A program made the position numbers and the translations under genes. The notes beneath the pieces are model-generated. The model saw only the letters and a list, made by a program, of their open reading frames with translations, ran no database searches and was not told the DNA's origin. Of a DNA stretch of 64,000 bases, positions 18,665-29,782 are shown in pieces (positions within the stretch are counted from its first letter, which is position 1; each line of letters begins with the position of its first letter). Source of the DNA: Motiliproteus coralliicola (lineage in GTDB: Bacteria > Pseudomonadota > Gammaproteobacteria > Pseudomonadales > Balneatricaceae); the NCBI RefSeq assembly GCF_003345655.1, contig NZ_QQOH01000004.1, positions 186,001-250,000 on the forward strand, read 5' to 3'.

Positions 18665-19015
18665 CTAGTCCAGCACTGGGGCGTCAAAGTCGGCTGGTTG
18701 GTCACTGTAGACGCAGACATTCCACTTCTCGACCATGCCATCTTCGGCAACACACTGGGTTTCGAAGAACTGCTGGATCTCGCGCCGCTGACAGTGGGCT
18801 TCGAAACTGGCCATATCCTGCCAGATCTCGTTGAATACGATGGGAAAGCTCTCGCCCTCGGCGAAGGGGCTGGGGATATGTCGGGTGACGAGGTACTGCA
18901 GGCAGCCATCCTCGCGTTGAGTGTTGGGCTCCAGGCTTTGCAGCAGGTTGAACAGCTTGTCTTGCTGGCCGGGTTTGGGTTGGAACTGAGCCAGGCAATA
19001 AACTTTCTTCGACAT
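18665..19015 (-). CDS. Antibiotic biosynthesis monooxygenase (ABM) domain protein
   Basis: The product is 116 residues with a single dimeric alpha/beta-barrel ABM domain: VYCLAQFQPKPGQQDKLFNL, then EDGCLQYLVTRH, then FNEIWQDMASFEAHCQRREI. Members include the YgiN-type quinol monooxygenases; the substrate here is unknown. It is encoded 34 bp downstream of the TSUP permease gene on the same strand, so the two may be co-transcribed. Confidence 0.8.
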   Translation of the reverse strand: MSKKVYCLAQFQPKPGQQDKLFNLLQSLEPNTQREDGCLQYLVTRHIPSPFAEGESFPIVFNEIWQDMASFEAHCQRREIQQFFETQCVAEDGMVEKWNVCVYSDQPADFDAPVLD

Positions 19016-19049
19016 GGGATCTCTCTTATTCAGATTTAGCGGTTGGAAT

Positions 19050-19829
19050 TCATAGTCCGATCAGACCGTCCCAGATCAGCTTGGCGCCGACCAGCAGGGT
19101 CAAGACTTCGAAGCAGCGTTTGATGGTGCGGTTGCCCTTGGCGATACCCAGGTGGGCGCCGAAATAGGCCCCGAGCATGGAGCCGATCAACAACACCGGT
19201 AACCATTCCCAGCGCGGCGGTGTCTGCAGTGCGACCGCCAAGGCCCCGAAACCGTTCCAGAACAGGCCGACCAGAATCAAGGTATAGGCAACGGCACGCT
19301 GATAGTCGAGTCCGAACCAGCGTACCAGCCACATCGTCACGAACAGGCCGGTGCCGGAGGTCAGCGAGCCGTTCAGGGCGCCGATCACAAACAGCCCCGC
19401 GCCGCCGATCAGCATGCCATTCAGGTCGCGGTTGCGGCGGCTGGCGCTCATCCCCAGTTCCTGTTTGAAGATGGAGTACAGCCCCAGGCCACAGGTCAGA
19501 CAACCCAGTGCCAATACGGCCAGGGTTTCGTCCAGATCGAGGATCAGGTTGGCCCCCAGGATAACGCCAGGTAGACCACAGCCGAGCATAAAGAGGGCGA
19601 AGCGTGGTTCCAGACTGCCTTCGCGCAGATGCCGGAGTGTGGCCCCGACCCCCAGCGCAACGCTGGCAATCTTGTGGGTGGCCAGGGCGGTCGCGAAGCT
19701 GAGCCCAAGGAACAACAACACGGGAAACTGCAGTAGGCCGGCACCGCCGCCGGCCAGTGCCGAGAGTAGATTGGCCAGCAGTGAGATGATCAACAGACCG
19801 AACTGTTCCAAGATCCAGGGGCTTTCCAA
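19050..19829 (-). CDS. TSUP (TauE/SafE) family membrane protein
   Basis: The product is 259 residues with about eight hydrophobic segments in two repeats (LANLLSALAGGGAGLLQFPV, and second half GGAGLFVIGALNGSLTSGTG), the TauE/SafE pattern. The family exports sulfur-containing anions such as sulfite or sulfoacetate; the substrate here is not evident. The frame opens with TTG at 19829, 9 bases after AGGA; no in-frame ATG lies near, so a TTG start is likely. It is followed by the ABM gene. Confidence 0.85.
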   Translation of the reverse strand: MESPWILEQFGLLIISLLANLLSALAGGGAGLLQFPVLLFLGLSFATALATHKIASVALGVGATLRHLREGSLEPRFALFMLGCGLPGVILGANLILDLDETLAVLALGCLTCGLGLYSIFKQELGMSASRRNRDLNGMLIGGAGLFVIGALNGSLTSGTGLFVTMWLVRWFGLDYQRAVAYTLILVGLFWNGFGALAVALQTPPRWEWLPVLLIGSMLGAYFGAHLGIAKGNRTIKRCFEVLTLLVGAKLIWDGLIGL

Positions 19830-19911
19830 TGTAACGGGTCCTGTTTGAGGAGGGCGTATTATCGAGCCGCCATGCTATACCCTGAGCCGCTTTCGACCAA
19901 GCGACTAATAG

Positions 19912-20370
<459 letters not shown>

Positions 20371-20394
20371 GCCAACGCGTCTCCCTGCTAAGAC

Positions 20395-20420
20395 AAAGGC
20401 ACCCTGTGGGTGCCTTTTTT
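20395..20420 (+). terminator. Intrinsic terminator after the PII gene
   Basis: AAAGGCACCC-TGT-GGGTGCCTTTTTT: a 10-bp stem and U-run, 24 bp after the stop. It shows the PII gene is monocistronic. Confidence 0.92.
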
Positions 20421-20428
20421 ATTGTGGC

Positions 20429-20893
20429 TTAGTAGATCCCGGCTTCCAGTCCAGCGGCCATCGTCATTCCCAACTCTTCGCACTGGTCGATAAATCCGGG
20501 ATCGAAATCACCACGCAGAATCAGGGTCGGCTGGATCGGCCGCCAGCGTAGCCCGGTAAGAATCTTCTCGATACTGGCTCGTGTGCCACGACCATCGTTG
20601 CCGGCACGGATATACAGCGCGCAGGAGCGACCCTCAGTCTGCTCCAGACAGGGATAGTAGATACGCTCGAAGAAGTCCTTGATCAGCCCCGCCATATAAC
20701 CGAAGTTCTCGGTGCTGCCGATCAACACGGCATCGGCGGCCAACACATCCTCGGGTCCGGCCTGCAGCGGCTGCTTAAAAATTACCTCGACATTATCAAT
20801 ATCCGGATGAGACGCGCCACGGACCACCGCCTCGGCCAGCTCCTGGGTGTTGGGCGACGGGGTGTTGGCGACGATCAGCAGCTGTTTGGTCAT
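20429..20893 (-). CDS. Flavodoxin-like FMN-binding protein
   Basis: The product is 154 residues. It opens with a flavodoxin-like strand and phosphate loop (KQLLIVANTPSPNTQELAEA). A second FMN-contact region follows (AVLIGSTENFGYMAGLIKDF), then FERIYYPCLEQTEG and YIRAGNDGRGTRASIEKIL. It likely belongs to the NAD(P)H-dependent FMN reductase/flavodoxin-like group; the redox partner is unknown. It is separated from the PII gene by a terminator and lies downstream of the hydrolase gene on the same strand. Confidence 0.78.
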   Translation of the reverse strand: MTKQLLIVANTPSPNTQELAEAVVRGASHPDIDNVEVIFKQPLQAGPEDVLAADAVLIGSTENFGYMAGLIKDFFERIYYPCLEQTEGRSCALYIRAGNDGRGTRASIEKILTGLRWRPIQPTLILRGDFDPGFIDQCEELGMTMAAGLEAGIY

Positions 20894-20950
20894 CGTTATG
20901 GCTCGGCGGTTACGGTTGGTTTCACTATAGCAGCGGACCGTTTCAGGGTT

Positions 20951-21901
20951 TCAGGCCGGCTGCAGAAAGCCCTGTTGATCCAGCCAGTCGAGGTATTTCT
21001 GGCGTAGCGGTTCGGACTCGTTGGCGAGCTGGTGTCTGGCATCGGCCAGCAGCAACGCCTGTTGATTAGGGAATTTCTGGGCCAGCAGATTCAGGTTAAA
21101 GCGCCAGTCGACGGTCGCATCTTTCTCGCCTTGGACGATCAGCAGCGACCGCTCGATGGTGTCCAGAGACTGGAATTCGGGTAGCCAGCGCTTTAACGCG
21201 CCGATCCAGTCGGCGGTGATCACCGGTGATTGCAGTGGGTCACGACGTAAGAACTCGACGAATTTGTCATCGTTGCTGTTGGCGGCAAAGCCACGGGTGA
21301 CCGAGCCTTTCCACGGGGCGAGCAGGCTGTGTAGCAGATTGACCCAGGCCCAGTTGGCGGCGCGAACCAGCGGCGCCAGCTCGGCGATGCGGCCGTCGAT
21401 AAGCCGGTTAGACTCGGTTCCATGGCGAAGCAGATAGTGATTGATGATCGCCGCTCCGGTGCTTTGCCCGAGTAGATGCAGCGGCCGGGTCAGCTGCCAG
21501 TCGTCGATTCGATCGAGCAGGGCCTCCAGTACGCGCTGGTAGCTATCAAAGCTGTCGATGGCGGCGCGCTTGCCGGTCGATAGGCCATGGCCGGGAAGGT
21601 CGAAGCAGAGCAGGTTGACCTGCCGTTCCAGACCGTAGCGGATCAGGTGTCGATAGAGGCCGTGGTGGTCGAGGTAGCCGTGAACGATCAGCAGGGTGCC
21701 GACCGGCGAGGGATGGCGCCATAGGTGGACCGCGATCTGCTCTGCATCGATCTCCAGCATTCCCAGCTGGCTGGTGTCGGACAGGTCGCCGAATTCGAAC
21801 CCGTAACGTTCGCAATAGCGCGGGTAATCCTCCGGTCGTGCCGGCTGCTGCGGATCAAACGGCGGTAATCGGCCGATCAGTTCGTTGGGGTCGAATTCCA
21901 T
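20951..21901 (-). CDS. Alpha/beta hydrolase (serine aminopeptidase S33/monoacylglycerol-lipase-like)
   Basis: The product is 316 residues. The oxyanion region TLLIVHGYLDHHGLYRHLI and PGHGLSTGKR are typical of Hydrolase_4 proteins. The nucleophile elbow is GQSTG. The acid is expected near QGEKDATVDW and the His in DARHQLANES. It probably cleaves acyl glycerols or similar esters; there is no signal peptide, so it is cytosolic. The 57-bp gap to the flavodoxin-like gene allows co-transcription. Confidence 0.82.
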   Translation of the reverse strand: MEFDPNELIGRLPPFDPQQPARPEDYPRYCERYGFEFGDLSDTSQLGMLEIDAEQIAVHLWRHPSPVGTLLIVHGYLDHHGLYRHLIRYGLERQVNLLCFDLPGHGLSTGKRAAIDSFDSYQRVLEALLDRIDDWQLTRPLHLLGQSTGAAIINHYLLRHGTESNRLIDGRIAELAPLVRAANWAWVNLLHSLLAPWKGSVTRGFAANSNDDKFVEFLRRDPLQSPVITADWIGALKRWLPEFQSLDTIERSLLIVQGEKDATVDWRFNLNLLAQKFPNQQALLLADARHQLANESEPLRQKYLDWLDQQGFLQPA

Positions 21902-21936
21902 AAATCCGGGGCTCTACTATTTCCTTCAGTGTAACC

Positions 21937-21964
21937 AAAAACGGCAGCCCGAGGGCTGCCGTTT
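21937..21964 (-). terminator. Intrinsic terminator of the tkt-epd-pgk-fba cluster
   Basis: Read on the minus strand: AAACGGCAGCCC, a two-base loop, GGGCTGCCGTTTTTGG. The 12-bp stem and U-run end transcription about 20 bp after the fba stop. Confidence 0.88.
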
Positions 21965-21982
21965 GATCTGGGGTCGTAGAGC

Positions 21983-23047
21983 TTAGTTGACCTTCTGGTC
22001 CAGCTCGCCGGACAGGTAACGATCGGTCATCGCCTCCAGCGAGATCGCGCTGATCTTGCTGGCCTGGCCCGCCGCATTGAAAGCCTCGTAACGGGCGCTG
22101 GCGATTTCGGTCATCGCCGTCAGGGTCACGCTGAGGAATTTACGCGGGTCGAACTCGGCCGGATTCTCAGCCAGGAAGCGACGGACCGCACCGGTGGACG
22201 CCAGGCGCAGATCGGTGTCGATGTTGACCTTGCGAACACCGTGCTTGATCCCCTCGACGATCTGCTCGACCGGGACACCGTAGGTTTCCGGAATCGCACC
22301 ACCGTACTGATTGATGACGGCCAGCCACTCCTGCGGCACGCTGGAAGAGCCGTGCATGACCAGGTGGGTGTTGGGCAGACGTTGGTGGATCTTCTTGATG
22401 GTGTCGATCGACAGCACGTCACCGGTGGGCGGACGGGTGAACTTGTAGGCGCCGTGGCTGGTACCGCAGGCAATCGCCAGCGCGTCACAACCGGTCTTGT
22501 TGACGAAGTCAGCCGCTTCATCCGGGTCGGTCAGCATCTGGTCGTGGGACAGGGTGCCTTCGGCGCCGATACCGTCCTCTTCACCGGCTTGACCGGTTTC
22601 CAGTGAACCCAGACAACCCAGCTCGCCCTCGACCGAGACACCACAGGCGTGGGCCATCTCAACGGTGCGACGGGTCACATCAACGTTGTACTCGTAGCTG
22701 GACGGGGTCTTGCCGTCTTCCATCAGGGAGCCATCCATCATGACGGAAGAGAAGCCCAGCTGGATCGAGCGTTGGCACACGGCAGGCGAGGTACCGTGGT
22801 CCTGGTGCATACAGACCGGAATATGAGGGAACTCTTCGATCGCCGCCAGGATCATGTGCTTGAGGAAGTTAGAACCGGCGTACTTACGCGCACCGGCGGA
22901 GGCCTGGACGATGACCGGGCTGTCGGTCTTGTTGGCCGCTTCCATGATGGCGCGCATCTGCTCGAGGTTGTTGACGTTGAACGCCGGAATACCGTAGCCA
23001 TACTCCGCTGCATGGTCGAGCAGCTGTCGCATACTGATCAAAGCCAT
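21983..23047 (-). CDS. fba: Fructose-bisphosphate aldolase, class II
   Basis: The product is 354 residues, the length of the class IIB 'Calvin' type found in pseudomonads (Fda). Zinc and catalytic residues are present in [16 protein letters not shown] (catalytic Asp and zinc His), and a phosphate-binding/zinc region in [14 protein letters not shown]. It interconverts fructose-1,6-bisphosphate with dihydroxyacetone phosphate and glyceraldehyde-3-phosphate. It is the last gene of the cluster tkt-epd-pgk-fba and is followed by a terminator. Confidence 0.96.
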   Translation of the reverse strand: MALISMRQLLDHAAEYGYGIPAFNVNNLEQMRAIMEAANKTDSPVIVQASAGARKYAGSNFLKHMILAAIEEFPHIPVCMHQDHGTSPAVCQRSIQLGFSSVMMDGSLMEDGKTPSSYEYNVDVTRRTVEMAHACGVSVEGELGCLGSLETGQAGEEDGIGAEGTLSHDQMLTDPDEAADFVNKTGCDALAIACGTSHGAYKFTRPPTGDVLSIDTIKKIHQRLPNTHLVMHGSSSVPQEWLAVINQYGGAIPETYGVPVEQIVEGIKHGVRKVNIDTDLRLASTGAVRRFLAENPAEFDPRKFLSVTLTAMTEIASARYEAFNAAGQASKISAISLEAMTDRYLSGELDQKVN

Positions 23048-23128
23048 AATTTATCGTCTCTTTCGTGTTATTAGGTGATTGGGGCTGGCGCGATTACCAG
23101 CCCGGATGAATCTAGTGTAGTGGGCTGT

Positions 23129-24289
23129 TTAGCCGTTGGCACGCTGTTCAAGGATCTCGACCGCCGGCAGCTTCTTGCCTTCAACAAACTCCAGGAAGGC
23201 GCCGCCGCCGGTGGAGATGTAGGAAACCTGCTCGGTGATCTGATACTTATCCACTGCCGCCAGGGTGTCGCCACCACCGGCGATGGAGAAAGCGTCGGAT
23301 TCGGCGATCGCCAGGGACAGGGTCTTGGTGCCTCCACCGAACTGGTCGAACTCGAACACACCGACCGGGCCGTTCCAGATTACGGTCTGGGCTTCGCCCA
23401 TCAGCTTGGCCAGGTTGGCGGCCGATTCTGGACCGATATCCAGGATCATGTCGTCTTCCGCGACTTCGTCGACCTTCTTGACGGTAGCGGTGGCGGATTC
23501 GGAGAACTCAGTGGCGACGACCACATCGGTCGGCATCGGGATGCTGGTCTTGGCCATCAGAGCCTTGGCCTGGTCGATCAGGTCCGCTTCGTAAAGGGAC
23601 TTGCCGACCGGGTGACCGGCTGCGGCCAGGAAGGTGTTGGCGATACCGCCGCCGACGATCAGCTGGTCAACCTTGTCGGACAGCGACTCCAGTACGGTCA
23701 GCTTGGTGGAAACCTTGGAGCCGCCAACGATCGCGGCCATCGGACGGGCCGGGTTATCCAGGGCACGGGCCAGGGCATCCAGTTCGTTGGCCAGCAGCGG
23801 ACCGGCGCAGGCGACCGGGGCAAACTTGGCCACGCCGTGGGTGGAGGCCTGGGCCCGGTGAGCGGTACCGAAGGCGTCCATTACGAAGATATCGCACAGC
23901 TCGGCCATCTGCTTGGCCAGGGCGTCGTCATTCTTCTTCTCACCGGCATTGAAGCGGACGTTTTCCAGCAGCAGCAGATCAGAGTCGCTTTCGAAACCGT
24001 TGAGCCAATCCTGTACCAGCGGTACCTCGCGACCCAGCAGCTCACCCAGGTGGGCGGCAACCGGTGCCAGAGAGAAGTCCGGGTTGTATTCGCCTTCGCT
24101 GGGACGGCCCAGGTGCGACATCAGCATCACTTTGGCGCCAGCCTTGAGGGCATGCTCGATGGTCGGCAGGGCGGCACGGATGCGGGCGTCGGAGGTTACC
24201 TTGCCCTCTTTTACCGGGACGTTCAGATCTTCACGGATCAGCACACGCTTTCCGCTCAGATCCAGCTCGGTCATCTTCAGTACAGTCAT
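23129..24289 (-). CDS. pgk: Phosphoglycerate kinase
   Basis: The product is 386 residues from the ATG at 24289 ([20 protein letters not shown]). An upstream frame of 32 residues overlaps the end of epd and is rejected. Hallmarks are [20 protein letters not shown], the substrate loop [12 protein letters not shown], and the nucleotide-binding end [20 protein letters not shown]. It makes ATP from 1,3-bisphosphoglycerate. It lies 13 bp after epd and 81 bp before fba. Confidence 0.97.
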   Translation of the reverse strand: MTVLKMTELDLSGKRVLIREDLNVPVKEGKVTSDARIRAALPTIEHALKAGAKVMLMSHLGRPSEGEYNPDFSLAPVAAHLGELLGREVPLVQDWLNGFESDSDLLLLENVRFNAGEKKNDDALAKQMAELCDIFVMDAFGTAHRAQASTHGVAKFAPVACAGPLLANELDALARALDNPARPMAAIVGGSKVSTKLTVLESLSDKVDQLIVGGGIANTFLAAAGHPVGKSLYEADLIDQAKALMAKTSIPMPTDVVVATEFSESATATVKKVDEVAEDDMILDIGPESAANLAKLMGEAQTVIWNGPVGVFEFDQFGGGTKTLSLAIAESDAFSIAGGGDTLAAVDKYQITEQVSYISTGGGAFLEFVEGKKLPAVEILEQRANG

Positions 24290-24302
24290 GGGTATCGTCT
24301 CT

Positions 24303-25352
24303 TTAAGTTTTCGAATTGGAATTCTGTTTGGTTGCCGGGTCCTGCCCGAGCCAGCAGTCGGCCACATCCAGCATCCGGTTGGCAAAGCCCCACTCGTTGT
24401 CGAACCAGCACAGCAGTTTCAGCAGACGGCCGCTGACCCGAGTCTGGGTCGCATCGACGATGCCGGATCGTGGATCGGTGTTGAAATCGATCGAAGCGTG
24501 GGGTTCGTCGGTGTAGCCCAGCAAGCCGTTTAGCGGACCCGCGGCGGCATCGCGCAGCAGCTGGTTGACCACCTCGGTGCTGGTGTCCTGCGCCAGTTGC
24601 AACGACAGGTCCATCAGCGACACATTGGTGGTCGGTACCCGTAGATGGTTGCATTGGAAACGACCGGCCAGTTGCGGCAGCAGCCGATCGATACCCCGGG
24701 CCAGGCCGGTGTCGACCGGAATGATCGACTGCATCGAGCTGCGGGTCAGTCGAAGGTCGGTCTGATGGTAGCTATCGATCACCGGCTGATCGTTCATTGC
24801 CGAATGGATGGTGGTCGTCACCCCGTTGATGATGCCGAATTCACGCTCGAGCAGATCCAGTACCGGGACCACGCAGTTGGTGGTACAAGAAGCACTGGAG
24901 GCGATCTGGTGCTCGGGCTTGAGGCTGTGTTGGTTAAAGCCATAAACCACGGTGGCATCGATATCGCTGGCGGCTGGCTGTGAAAACAGCAGTCGCTTGG
25001 CGCCGGAATCGAGGTGTTGCTGAGCAATTTCGCGGGAGCAGAACGAGCCGGAACATTCCAGTACCAGATCGATCTTCAGCTCGTCCCAGGGAAGCTTGGT
25101 GGGATCCGGCTGATTCAGCATCAGAATCCGATCGCTGTTGATTAGCAGGTGCTGGCCGTCATGGTCGACCGGTAGTGGGAAGCGACCGTGGGTGGTGTCG
25201 TAGCGGGTCAGGTAAGTCAGCGTGTCGATGTCGGATAGTTCGTTGATCGCCACCACGTTGAACGGCCGAGGCTGTGAGCTGCTGCTGTAGAGCGCCCGCA
25301 GAATACACTGGCCGATGCGGCCATAGCCGTTGATGGCAATATTAAAACTCAT
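24303..25352 (-). CDS. epd: D-erythrose-4-phosphate dehydrogenase
   Basis: The product is 349 residues of the GAPDH superfamily. The NAD fold opens [19 protein letters not shown]. The catalytic Cys is in [10 protein letters not shown], and the general-base His is in [13 protein letters not shown]. The tkt-epd-pgk-fba order and the Epd-like stretches support erythrose-4-phosphate dehydrogenase (pyridoxal-5'-phosphate pathway) over glycolytic GAPDH. GAPDH activity cannot be excluded, since no other gap gene is in the window. Confidence 0.88.
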   Translation of the reverse strand: MSFNIAINGYGRIGQCILRALYSSSSQPRPFNVVAINELSDIDTLTYLTRYDTTHGRFPLPVDHDGQHLLINSDRILMLNQPDPTKLPWDELKIDLVLECSGSFCSREIAQQHLDSGAKRLLFSQPAASDIDATVVYGFNQHSLKPEHQIASSASCTTNCVVPVLDLLEREFGIINGVTTTIHSAMNDQPVIDSYHQTDLRLTRSSMQSIIPVDTGLARGIDRLLPQLAGRFQCNHLRVPTTNVSLMDLSLQLAQDTSTEVVNQLLRDAAAGPLNGLLGYTDEPHASIDFNTDPRSGIVDATQTRVSGRLLKLLCWFDNEWGFANRMLDVADCWLGQDPATKQNSNSKT

Positions 25353-25385
25353 CGATTGCGTTTGTTCCTGATTGGCAGGGCAAAG

Positions 25386-25410
25386 CGGGAGCGACCCGGA
25401 GTCGCTCCCG
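25386..25410 (-). other. Hairpin between tkt and epd
   Basis: CGGGAGCGAC, loop, GTCGCTCCCG: a perfect 10-bp stem in the 68-bp spacer after the tkt stop. No U-run follows on the minus strand, so partial termination or an mRNA-stabilising stem is more likely than a full terminator. Confidence 0.6.
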
Positions 25411-25420
25411 TTGAGCCGGA

Positions 25421-27415
25421 TTACAGCAGTTCGTTGACCTGAGCGACCACATTGTCGACGGTGAAGCCGAACAGCTTGAACAGCTCGCCGGCCGGGGCGG
25501 ATTCACCGAAGGAGGTCATGCCGACGATGCGGCCGTTGAGGCCGACGTACTTGTACCAGAAGTCACTGTGGGCGGCTTCGATGGCGACCCGAGCGGTGAC
25601 GCTGGATGGCAGCACGGACTCGCGGTAGTCGTTGGACTGAACCTCGAAGGCTTCGACACAGGGCATCGACACAACCCGGATGTTGCGGCCTTGAGAGCTC
25701 AGCGCATCGGCGGCGTCCATCGCCAGCGCGACTTCGGAACCGGTGGCGATCAGGATGGCATCGGGCTGACCCTGGCAGTCACGCAGGATATAGCCGCCAC
25801 GCTTGATGTTGGCCAGCTTCTCGTCGCAACGCTCCTGGTGGGGCAGGTTCTGACGGGAGAAGATCAGCGCCGACGGACCATCGACTTTCTCCAGTGAGTT
25901 CTTCCAGGCCACGGCAGACTCGACCGCATCGCACGGACGCCAGACGTCCAGATTCGGGGTGTTACGCAGGTTCGGAATCTGCTCGATCGGCTGGTGGGTC
26001 GGGCCGTCTTCGCCCAGACCGATGGAGTCGTGGGTGTAGACGAACAGCGAGCGCTGCTTCATCAGCGCCGCCATCCGTACTGCGTTACGGGCGTATTCCA
26101 TGAAGACCAGGAAGGTGGCGCCGTAAGGGATAAAGCCGCCGTGCAGGGCTACACCGTTCATGATCGCGGACATGCCGAACTCACGCACACCGTAGTAGAC
26201 GTAGTTACCGCCGGCGTTCTCTTTGGAGACGCCTTCACAGCCGCCCCACAGGGTCAGGTTGGAACCGGCCAGGTCGGCAGAGCCACCCAGTAGCTCCGGC
26301 AGCATCGGGCCGAAGGCATTCAGGGCATTCTGAGATGCTTTACGGCTGGCGATGGTTTCGCCCTTAGCCTGCAGCTCTTCGATATAGGCCTGTGCCTGGG
26401 CGGAGAAGTCTTGCGGCAGGTCGCCACTGATCCGACGCAGGAATTCGGCGGCCAGTTCCGGGTGGGTCTCGGCATAGCCGGCAAACATGTCGTTCCAGTT
26501 GTTCTCGATCACGACACCGTGTTCGCGGGCGTCCCACTCGTTACGGATCTCTTCGGGAACTTCGAACGGGCCGTGCTTCCAGCCCAGCGCTTCGCGGGTC
26601 AGCGCGATCTCGTCGTCACCCAGCGGGGCACCGTGACAATCTTCCTTGCCCTGCTTGTTGGGTGAACCGAAGCCGATCACGGTCTTGCAGCAGATCAGGG
26701 TCGGCTGATCCGGATTGGCGCGAGCCGCTTCGATGGCTGCGTGGATGGCATCGGCGTCGTGGCCGTCAACCGCCGGGATCACCTGCCAGCCGTAGGATTC
26801 AAAACGCTGTACGGTGTCATCGGTGAACCAGCCTTCGACTTCACCGTCGATGGAGATGCCGTTGTCGTCGTAGAACGCGATCAGCTTGCCCAGACCCAGG
26901 GTGCCGGCCAGTGAGCAGACCTCGTGGGAGATACCTTCCATCATGCAGCCGTCGCCGAGGAAGCAGTAAGTGTAGTGGTCGACGATGTCGTAGCCGTCAC
27001 GGTTGAACTGACCGGCCAGAGTCTTTTCGGCGATCGCCATACCGACGGCGTTGGCGATACCCTGACCCAGCGGGCCGGTGGTGGTCTCAACGCCTGGCGC
27101 ATAGCCGTACTCCGGGTGACCGGCGGTCTTGCTGTGCAGCTGACGGAAGTTTTTCAGGTCGTCGATCGACAGCTCGTAGCCGGACAGGTGCAGCAGCGAG
27201 TAGATCAGCATCGAGCCGTGGCCGTTGGACAGCACGAAGCGGTCGCGGTTGATCCACTGCGGGTTGGCCGGGTTGTGCTGCAGGTAGTCGTTCCACAGAA
27301 CTTCGGCGATATCCGCCATACCCATCGGGGCGCCGGGGTGGCCGGATTTGGCTTGCTGGACGGCGTCCATGCTCAGGGCGCGAATGGCGTTGGCAAGATC
27401 TCTACGGGACAGCAT
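25421..27415 (-). CDS. tkt: Transketolase
   Basis: The product is 664 residues (E. coli TktA 663). The thiamine-diphosphate motif is [20 protein letters not shown] with a following ...[11 protein letters not shown]. The N-terminal substrate region is [20 protein letters not shown], and the pyrimidine domain has [20 protein letters not shown]. It moves two-carbon units in the pentose phosphate pathway and supplies erythrose-4-phosphate for Epd, the next gene. It is transcribed away from metK across a 465-bp gap. Confidence 0.97.
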   Translation of the reverse strand: MLSRRDLANAIRALSMDAVQQAKSGHPGAPMGMADIAEVLWNDYLQHNPANPQWINRDRFVLSNGHGSMLIYSLLHLSGYELSIDDLKNFRQLHSKTAGHPEYGYAPGVETTTGPLGQGIANAVGMAIAEKTLAGQFNRDGYDIVDHYTYCFLGDGCMMEGISHEVCSLAGTLGLGKLIAFYDDNGISIDGEVEGWFTDDTVQRFESYGWQVIPAVDGHDADAIHAAIEAARANPDQPTLICCKTVIGFGSPNKQGKEDCHGAPLGDDEIALTREALGWKHGPFEVPEEIRNEWDAREHGVVIENNWNDMFAGYAETHPELAAEFLRRISGDLPQDFSAQAQAYIEELQAKGETIASRKASQNALNAFGPMLPELLGGSADLAGSNLTLWGGCEGVSKENAGGNYVYYGVREFGMSAIMNGVALHGGFIPYGATFLVFMEYARNAVRMAALMKQRSLFVYTHDSIGLGEDGPTHQPIEQIPNLRNTPNLDVWRPCDAVESAVAWKNSLEKVDGPSALIFSRQNLPHQERCDEKLANIKRGGYILRDCQGQPDAILIATGSEVALAMDAADALSSQGRNIRVVSMPCVEAFEVQSNDYRESVLPSSVTARVAIEAAHSDFWYKYVGLNGRIVGMTSFGESAPAGELFKLFGFTVDNVVAQVNELL

Positions 27416-27880
27416 GAAAGAAACTCCTGGCGTGAGCGTAGGGGGAGCTTCCTGGGGAAGTCCCGATAATTTAAAAACGCGATAAAAAAATAGGTGCGTA
27501 TTCTCTCGTACTCGCGGGGTGGCTTCAAATCCAGAGCGTAAAAAAAGCTCGATTTGAGCTGAAAAATATCGATCTGCTCGATCGAGAGACGGATGTAGCG
27601 CTGTTTACGAACTAACCAGAGGTCAAATTGACCTTGATCATCGGATATGAGTCTTATTTACATCGAACGTAGTGCGTGGCGGCGGGAATGGCGTTATGAT
27701 TGCGGCCCCACTCTGGAGTCGGGCGATCCCGGTTGTCTTCTCGGAATCTCCTCAGGATTCCTCCAAAGCCCGTCTGTTTTAACGGCTCCCAGCTTGGTAA
27801 TTAAGTCACTGTGTTGGCGCGATCTCGCTATCAATGGTTGTGCGGAGATCGACAACGCATTCAATTATTAAGGAAATACG
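27416..27880. other. Divergent regulatory region between tkt and metK
   Basis: 465 bp without a credible gene; a 74-codon frame at 27647-27871 has no recognisable features. The region contains a perfect palindrome at 27620-27634 and a small GGAATC/GATTCC hairpin near 27743-27763. It matches no SAM-riboswitch pattern that I can recognise. In pseudomonads an ArsR-type regulator gene (sahR) is often found beside metK; none is present here. Confidence 0.5.
27620..27634. promoter_or_regulatory. Palindromic operator candidate upstream of metK
   Basis: AGGTCAAATTGACCT is a perfect inverted repeat of 7-bp halves about one base. It includes TTGACC (27628-27633), which could be a -35 element. The position, about 250 bp before the metK ATG, is far, and no regulator can be assigned. 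Confidence 0.4.
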
Positions 27881-29041
27881 ATGAGCACTTATTCTCTCTT
27901 CACCTCCGAATCCGTGTCCGAAGGGCATCCGGATAAAATGGCCGACCAGATCTCCGATGCGGTACTGGACGCGATCCTCAAGGATGATCCCAACTCCCGC
28001 GTTGCGGTTGAGACCCTGGTTAAAACCGGGATGGCGGTTATCGCCGGTGAAGTGCGTACCTCCACTTACGTTGATCTGGAGGACATTGTCCGCCAGGTTA
28101 TTCTGGATATCGGCTACAACAGCTCCGAAGTCGGCTTTGACGGCGCTTCCTGTGCGGTTTTGAACGCGATCGGTAAGCAGTCGGTGGATATCGCCGTCGG
28201 TGTTGACGAAGCCGAGGACAAAGATCTGGGGGCCGGTGACCAGGGCCTGATGTTCGGTTACGCCACCAACGAAACCGAGGTGCTGATGCCGGCACCGATC
28301 TTCTACTCCCACCGTCTGGTTGAGCGTCAAGCCCAGCTGCGCAAGAAGGGCGTATTACCCTGGTTGCGTCCGGACGCCAAGTCTCAGGTCACGCTGCGCT
28401 ATGAAAACGGTAAGCCGGTGGCTGTCGATGCGGTGGTGCTGTCGACCCAACACAGCCCGGAAGTGGCTCAGGCCGACATTCGCGAAGCGGTGATGGAAGA
28501 GATTATCCAGCATGTGCTGCCGGCGGAATGGTTGCACAAGGATACCGAGTTCCATATCAACCCCACCGGCCAGTTCATCATCGGTGGTCCGATGGGTGAC
28601 TGTGGTGTGACCGGCCGTAAGATTATCGTTGATACCTACGGCGGCATGGCCCGTCATGGTGGTGGTGCTTTCTCCGGTAAGGATCCATCCAAGGTTGACC
28701 GTTCGGCCGCCTATGCCGGTCGTTACGTGGCCAAGAACATCGTTGCTGCCGGCCTGGCCGAGCGTTGCGAAGTCCAGGTTTCCTACGCCATCGGCGTGGC
28801 CGAGCCGACCTCGATCAGCGTCAACACCTTCGGTACCGGCAAGATCGACGACGATCGCATCGTCACCCTGGTACGCGAGCACTTCGATCTGCGCCCGCGC
28901 GGCCTGATCGAGATGCTGGACCTGAAACGCCCGATCTACCGTGCCACCGCCGCTTACGGTCACTTCGGTCGTGAGCTGCCGGAATTTACCTGGGAGCGGA
29001 CCGACAAGGCCGAGGCGTTGCGCCAGGCCGCGGGCCTCTAA
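27881..29041 (+). CDS. metK: S-adenosylmethionine synthetase
   Basis: The product is 386 residues. Signatures are [20 protein letters not shown] at the N-terminus, [16 protein letters not shown], and the phosphate loop [19 protein letters not shown]. It makes S-adenosylmethionine from methionine and ATP as a cytosolic tetramer. The ATG at 27881 follows AAGGAAA. rsmE, an enzyme that uses S-adenosylmethionine, follows after 12 bp and is probably co-transcribed. Confidence 0.98.
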   Translation: MSTYSLFTSESVSEGHPDKMADQISDAVLDAILKDDPNSRVAVETLVKTGMAVIAGEVRTSTYVDLEDIVRQVILDIGYNSSEVGFDGASCAVLNAIGKQSVDIAVGVDEAEDKDLGAGDQGLMFGYATNETEVLMPAPIFYSHRLVERQAQLRKKGVLPWLRPDAKSQVTLRYENGKPVAVDAVVLSTQHSPEVAQADIREAVMEEIIQHVLPAEWLHKDTEFHINPTGQFIIGGPMGDCGVTGRKIIVDTYGGMARHGGGAFSGKDPSKVDRSAAYAGRYVAKNIVAAGLAERCEVQVSYAIGVAEPTSISVNTFGTGKIDDDRIVTLVREHFDLRPRGLIEMLDLKRPIYRATAAYGHFGRELPEFTWERTDKAEALRQAAGL

Positions 29042-29053
29042 GCGGAGTTCGCG

Positions 29054-29782
29054 TTGCGATCCCCCCGCGTCTACGAACCTCAGCCCCTTATTCCAGGGGC
29101 TGAGTTGTCTCTGAACGACAGTGCGACCCAGCATCTGGGGCGAGCACTGCGGATGCGCCCCGGTGATTCGGTGGTGCTGTTCGACGGCAACGGCAACGAG
29201 CATCGGGCCGAGCTGCTGGAACTGAGCAAACGTTCGGTCAGCGTGCGGGTCGGTGAGGCGTTGCAGCGTCCGGTGGAGTCGCCGCTCAAGGTCGAGCTGG
29301 GGCAGGTGCTGTCCCGAGGTGAGCGGATGGACTATGCGATCCAGAAAGCCACCGAGCTGGGTGTCGATCGGATCGTGCCGCTGTTTAGTCAGCGTTGTGA
29401 GGTCAAACTGCCCGCCGACCGACAACAGAAGCGGCGTCAGCACTGGCAGCAGGTCGCCATCAGCGCCTGCGAGCAGTCCGGCCGTACCCGTGTCCCCGAG
29501 ATCTCCTTGCCGCAATCGCTCGACAGCTGGGTGGCGCAGACCGAGGCTCCACTCAAGCTGGTGCTACATCCCGATGCTGAAATGCCGCTGGGACAGCGGC
29601 AGGCCCCCGATTCGGTGGCTTTGCTGATCGGTCCGGAAGGGGGGCTCGAAGAGGCCGAGATCGAACGGGCCCGTGCCGCCGGATTCGAGTCGCTGCAGTT
29701 GGGGCCAAGGGTGCTGCGTACCGAAACTGCACCGGTGGCGGCGCTGACATTACTGCATTATCTTTGGGGCGATCTGGGTTAG
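29054..29782 (+). CDS. rsmE: 16S rRNA m3U1498 methyltransferase RsmE
   Basis: The product is 242 residues from a TTG start (29054) preceded by GGAG; the resulting N-terminus MRSPRVYEPQPLIPG matches the family start. A PUA-like domain comes first, then the SPOUT knot with QKATELGVDRIVPLFSQRCE, VALLIGPEGGLEEAEIERAR and LQLGPRVLRTETAPVAAL. It methylates U1498 of 16S rRNA. Its neighbour metK supplies the methyl donor. Confidence 0.95.
   Translation: MRSPRVYEPQPLIPGAELSLNDSATQHLGRALRMRPGDSVVLFDGNGNEHRAELLELSKRSVSVRVGEALQRPVESPLKVELGQVLSRGERMDYAIQKATELGVDRIVPLFSQRCEVKLPADRQQKRRQHWQQVAISACEQSGRTRVPEISLPQSLDSWVAQTEAPLKLVLHPDAEMPLGQRQAPDSVALLIGPEGGLEEAEIERARAAGFESLQLGPRVLRTETAPVAALTLLHYLWGDLG

Noticed and set aside
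24303-25352. Calling the epd gene glyceraldehyde-3-phosphate dehydrogenase
   Set aside because: Cluster order tkt-epd-pgk-fba and Epd-like stretches favour erythrose-4-phosphate dehydrogenase; GAPDH activity is noted only as an alternative.
27647-27871. 74-codon frame upstream of metK
   Set aside because: No ribosome-binding site, mixed hydrophobic and Cys-rich composition, no family resemblance.
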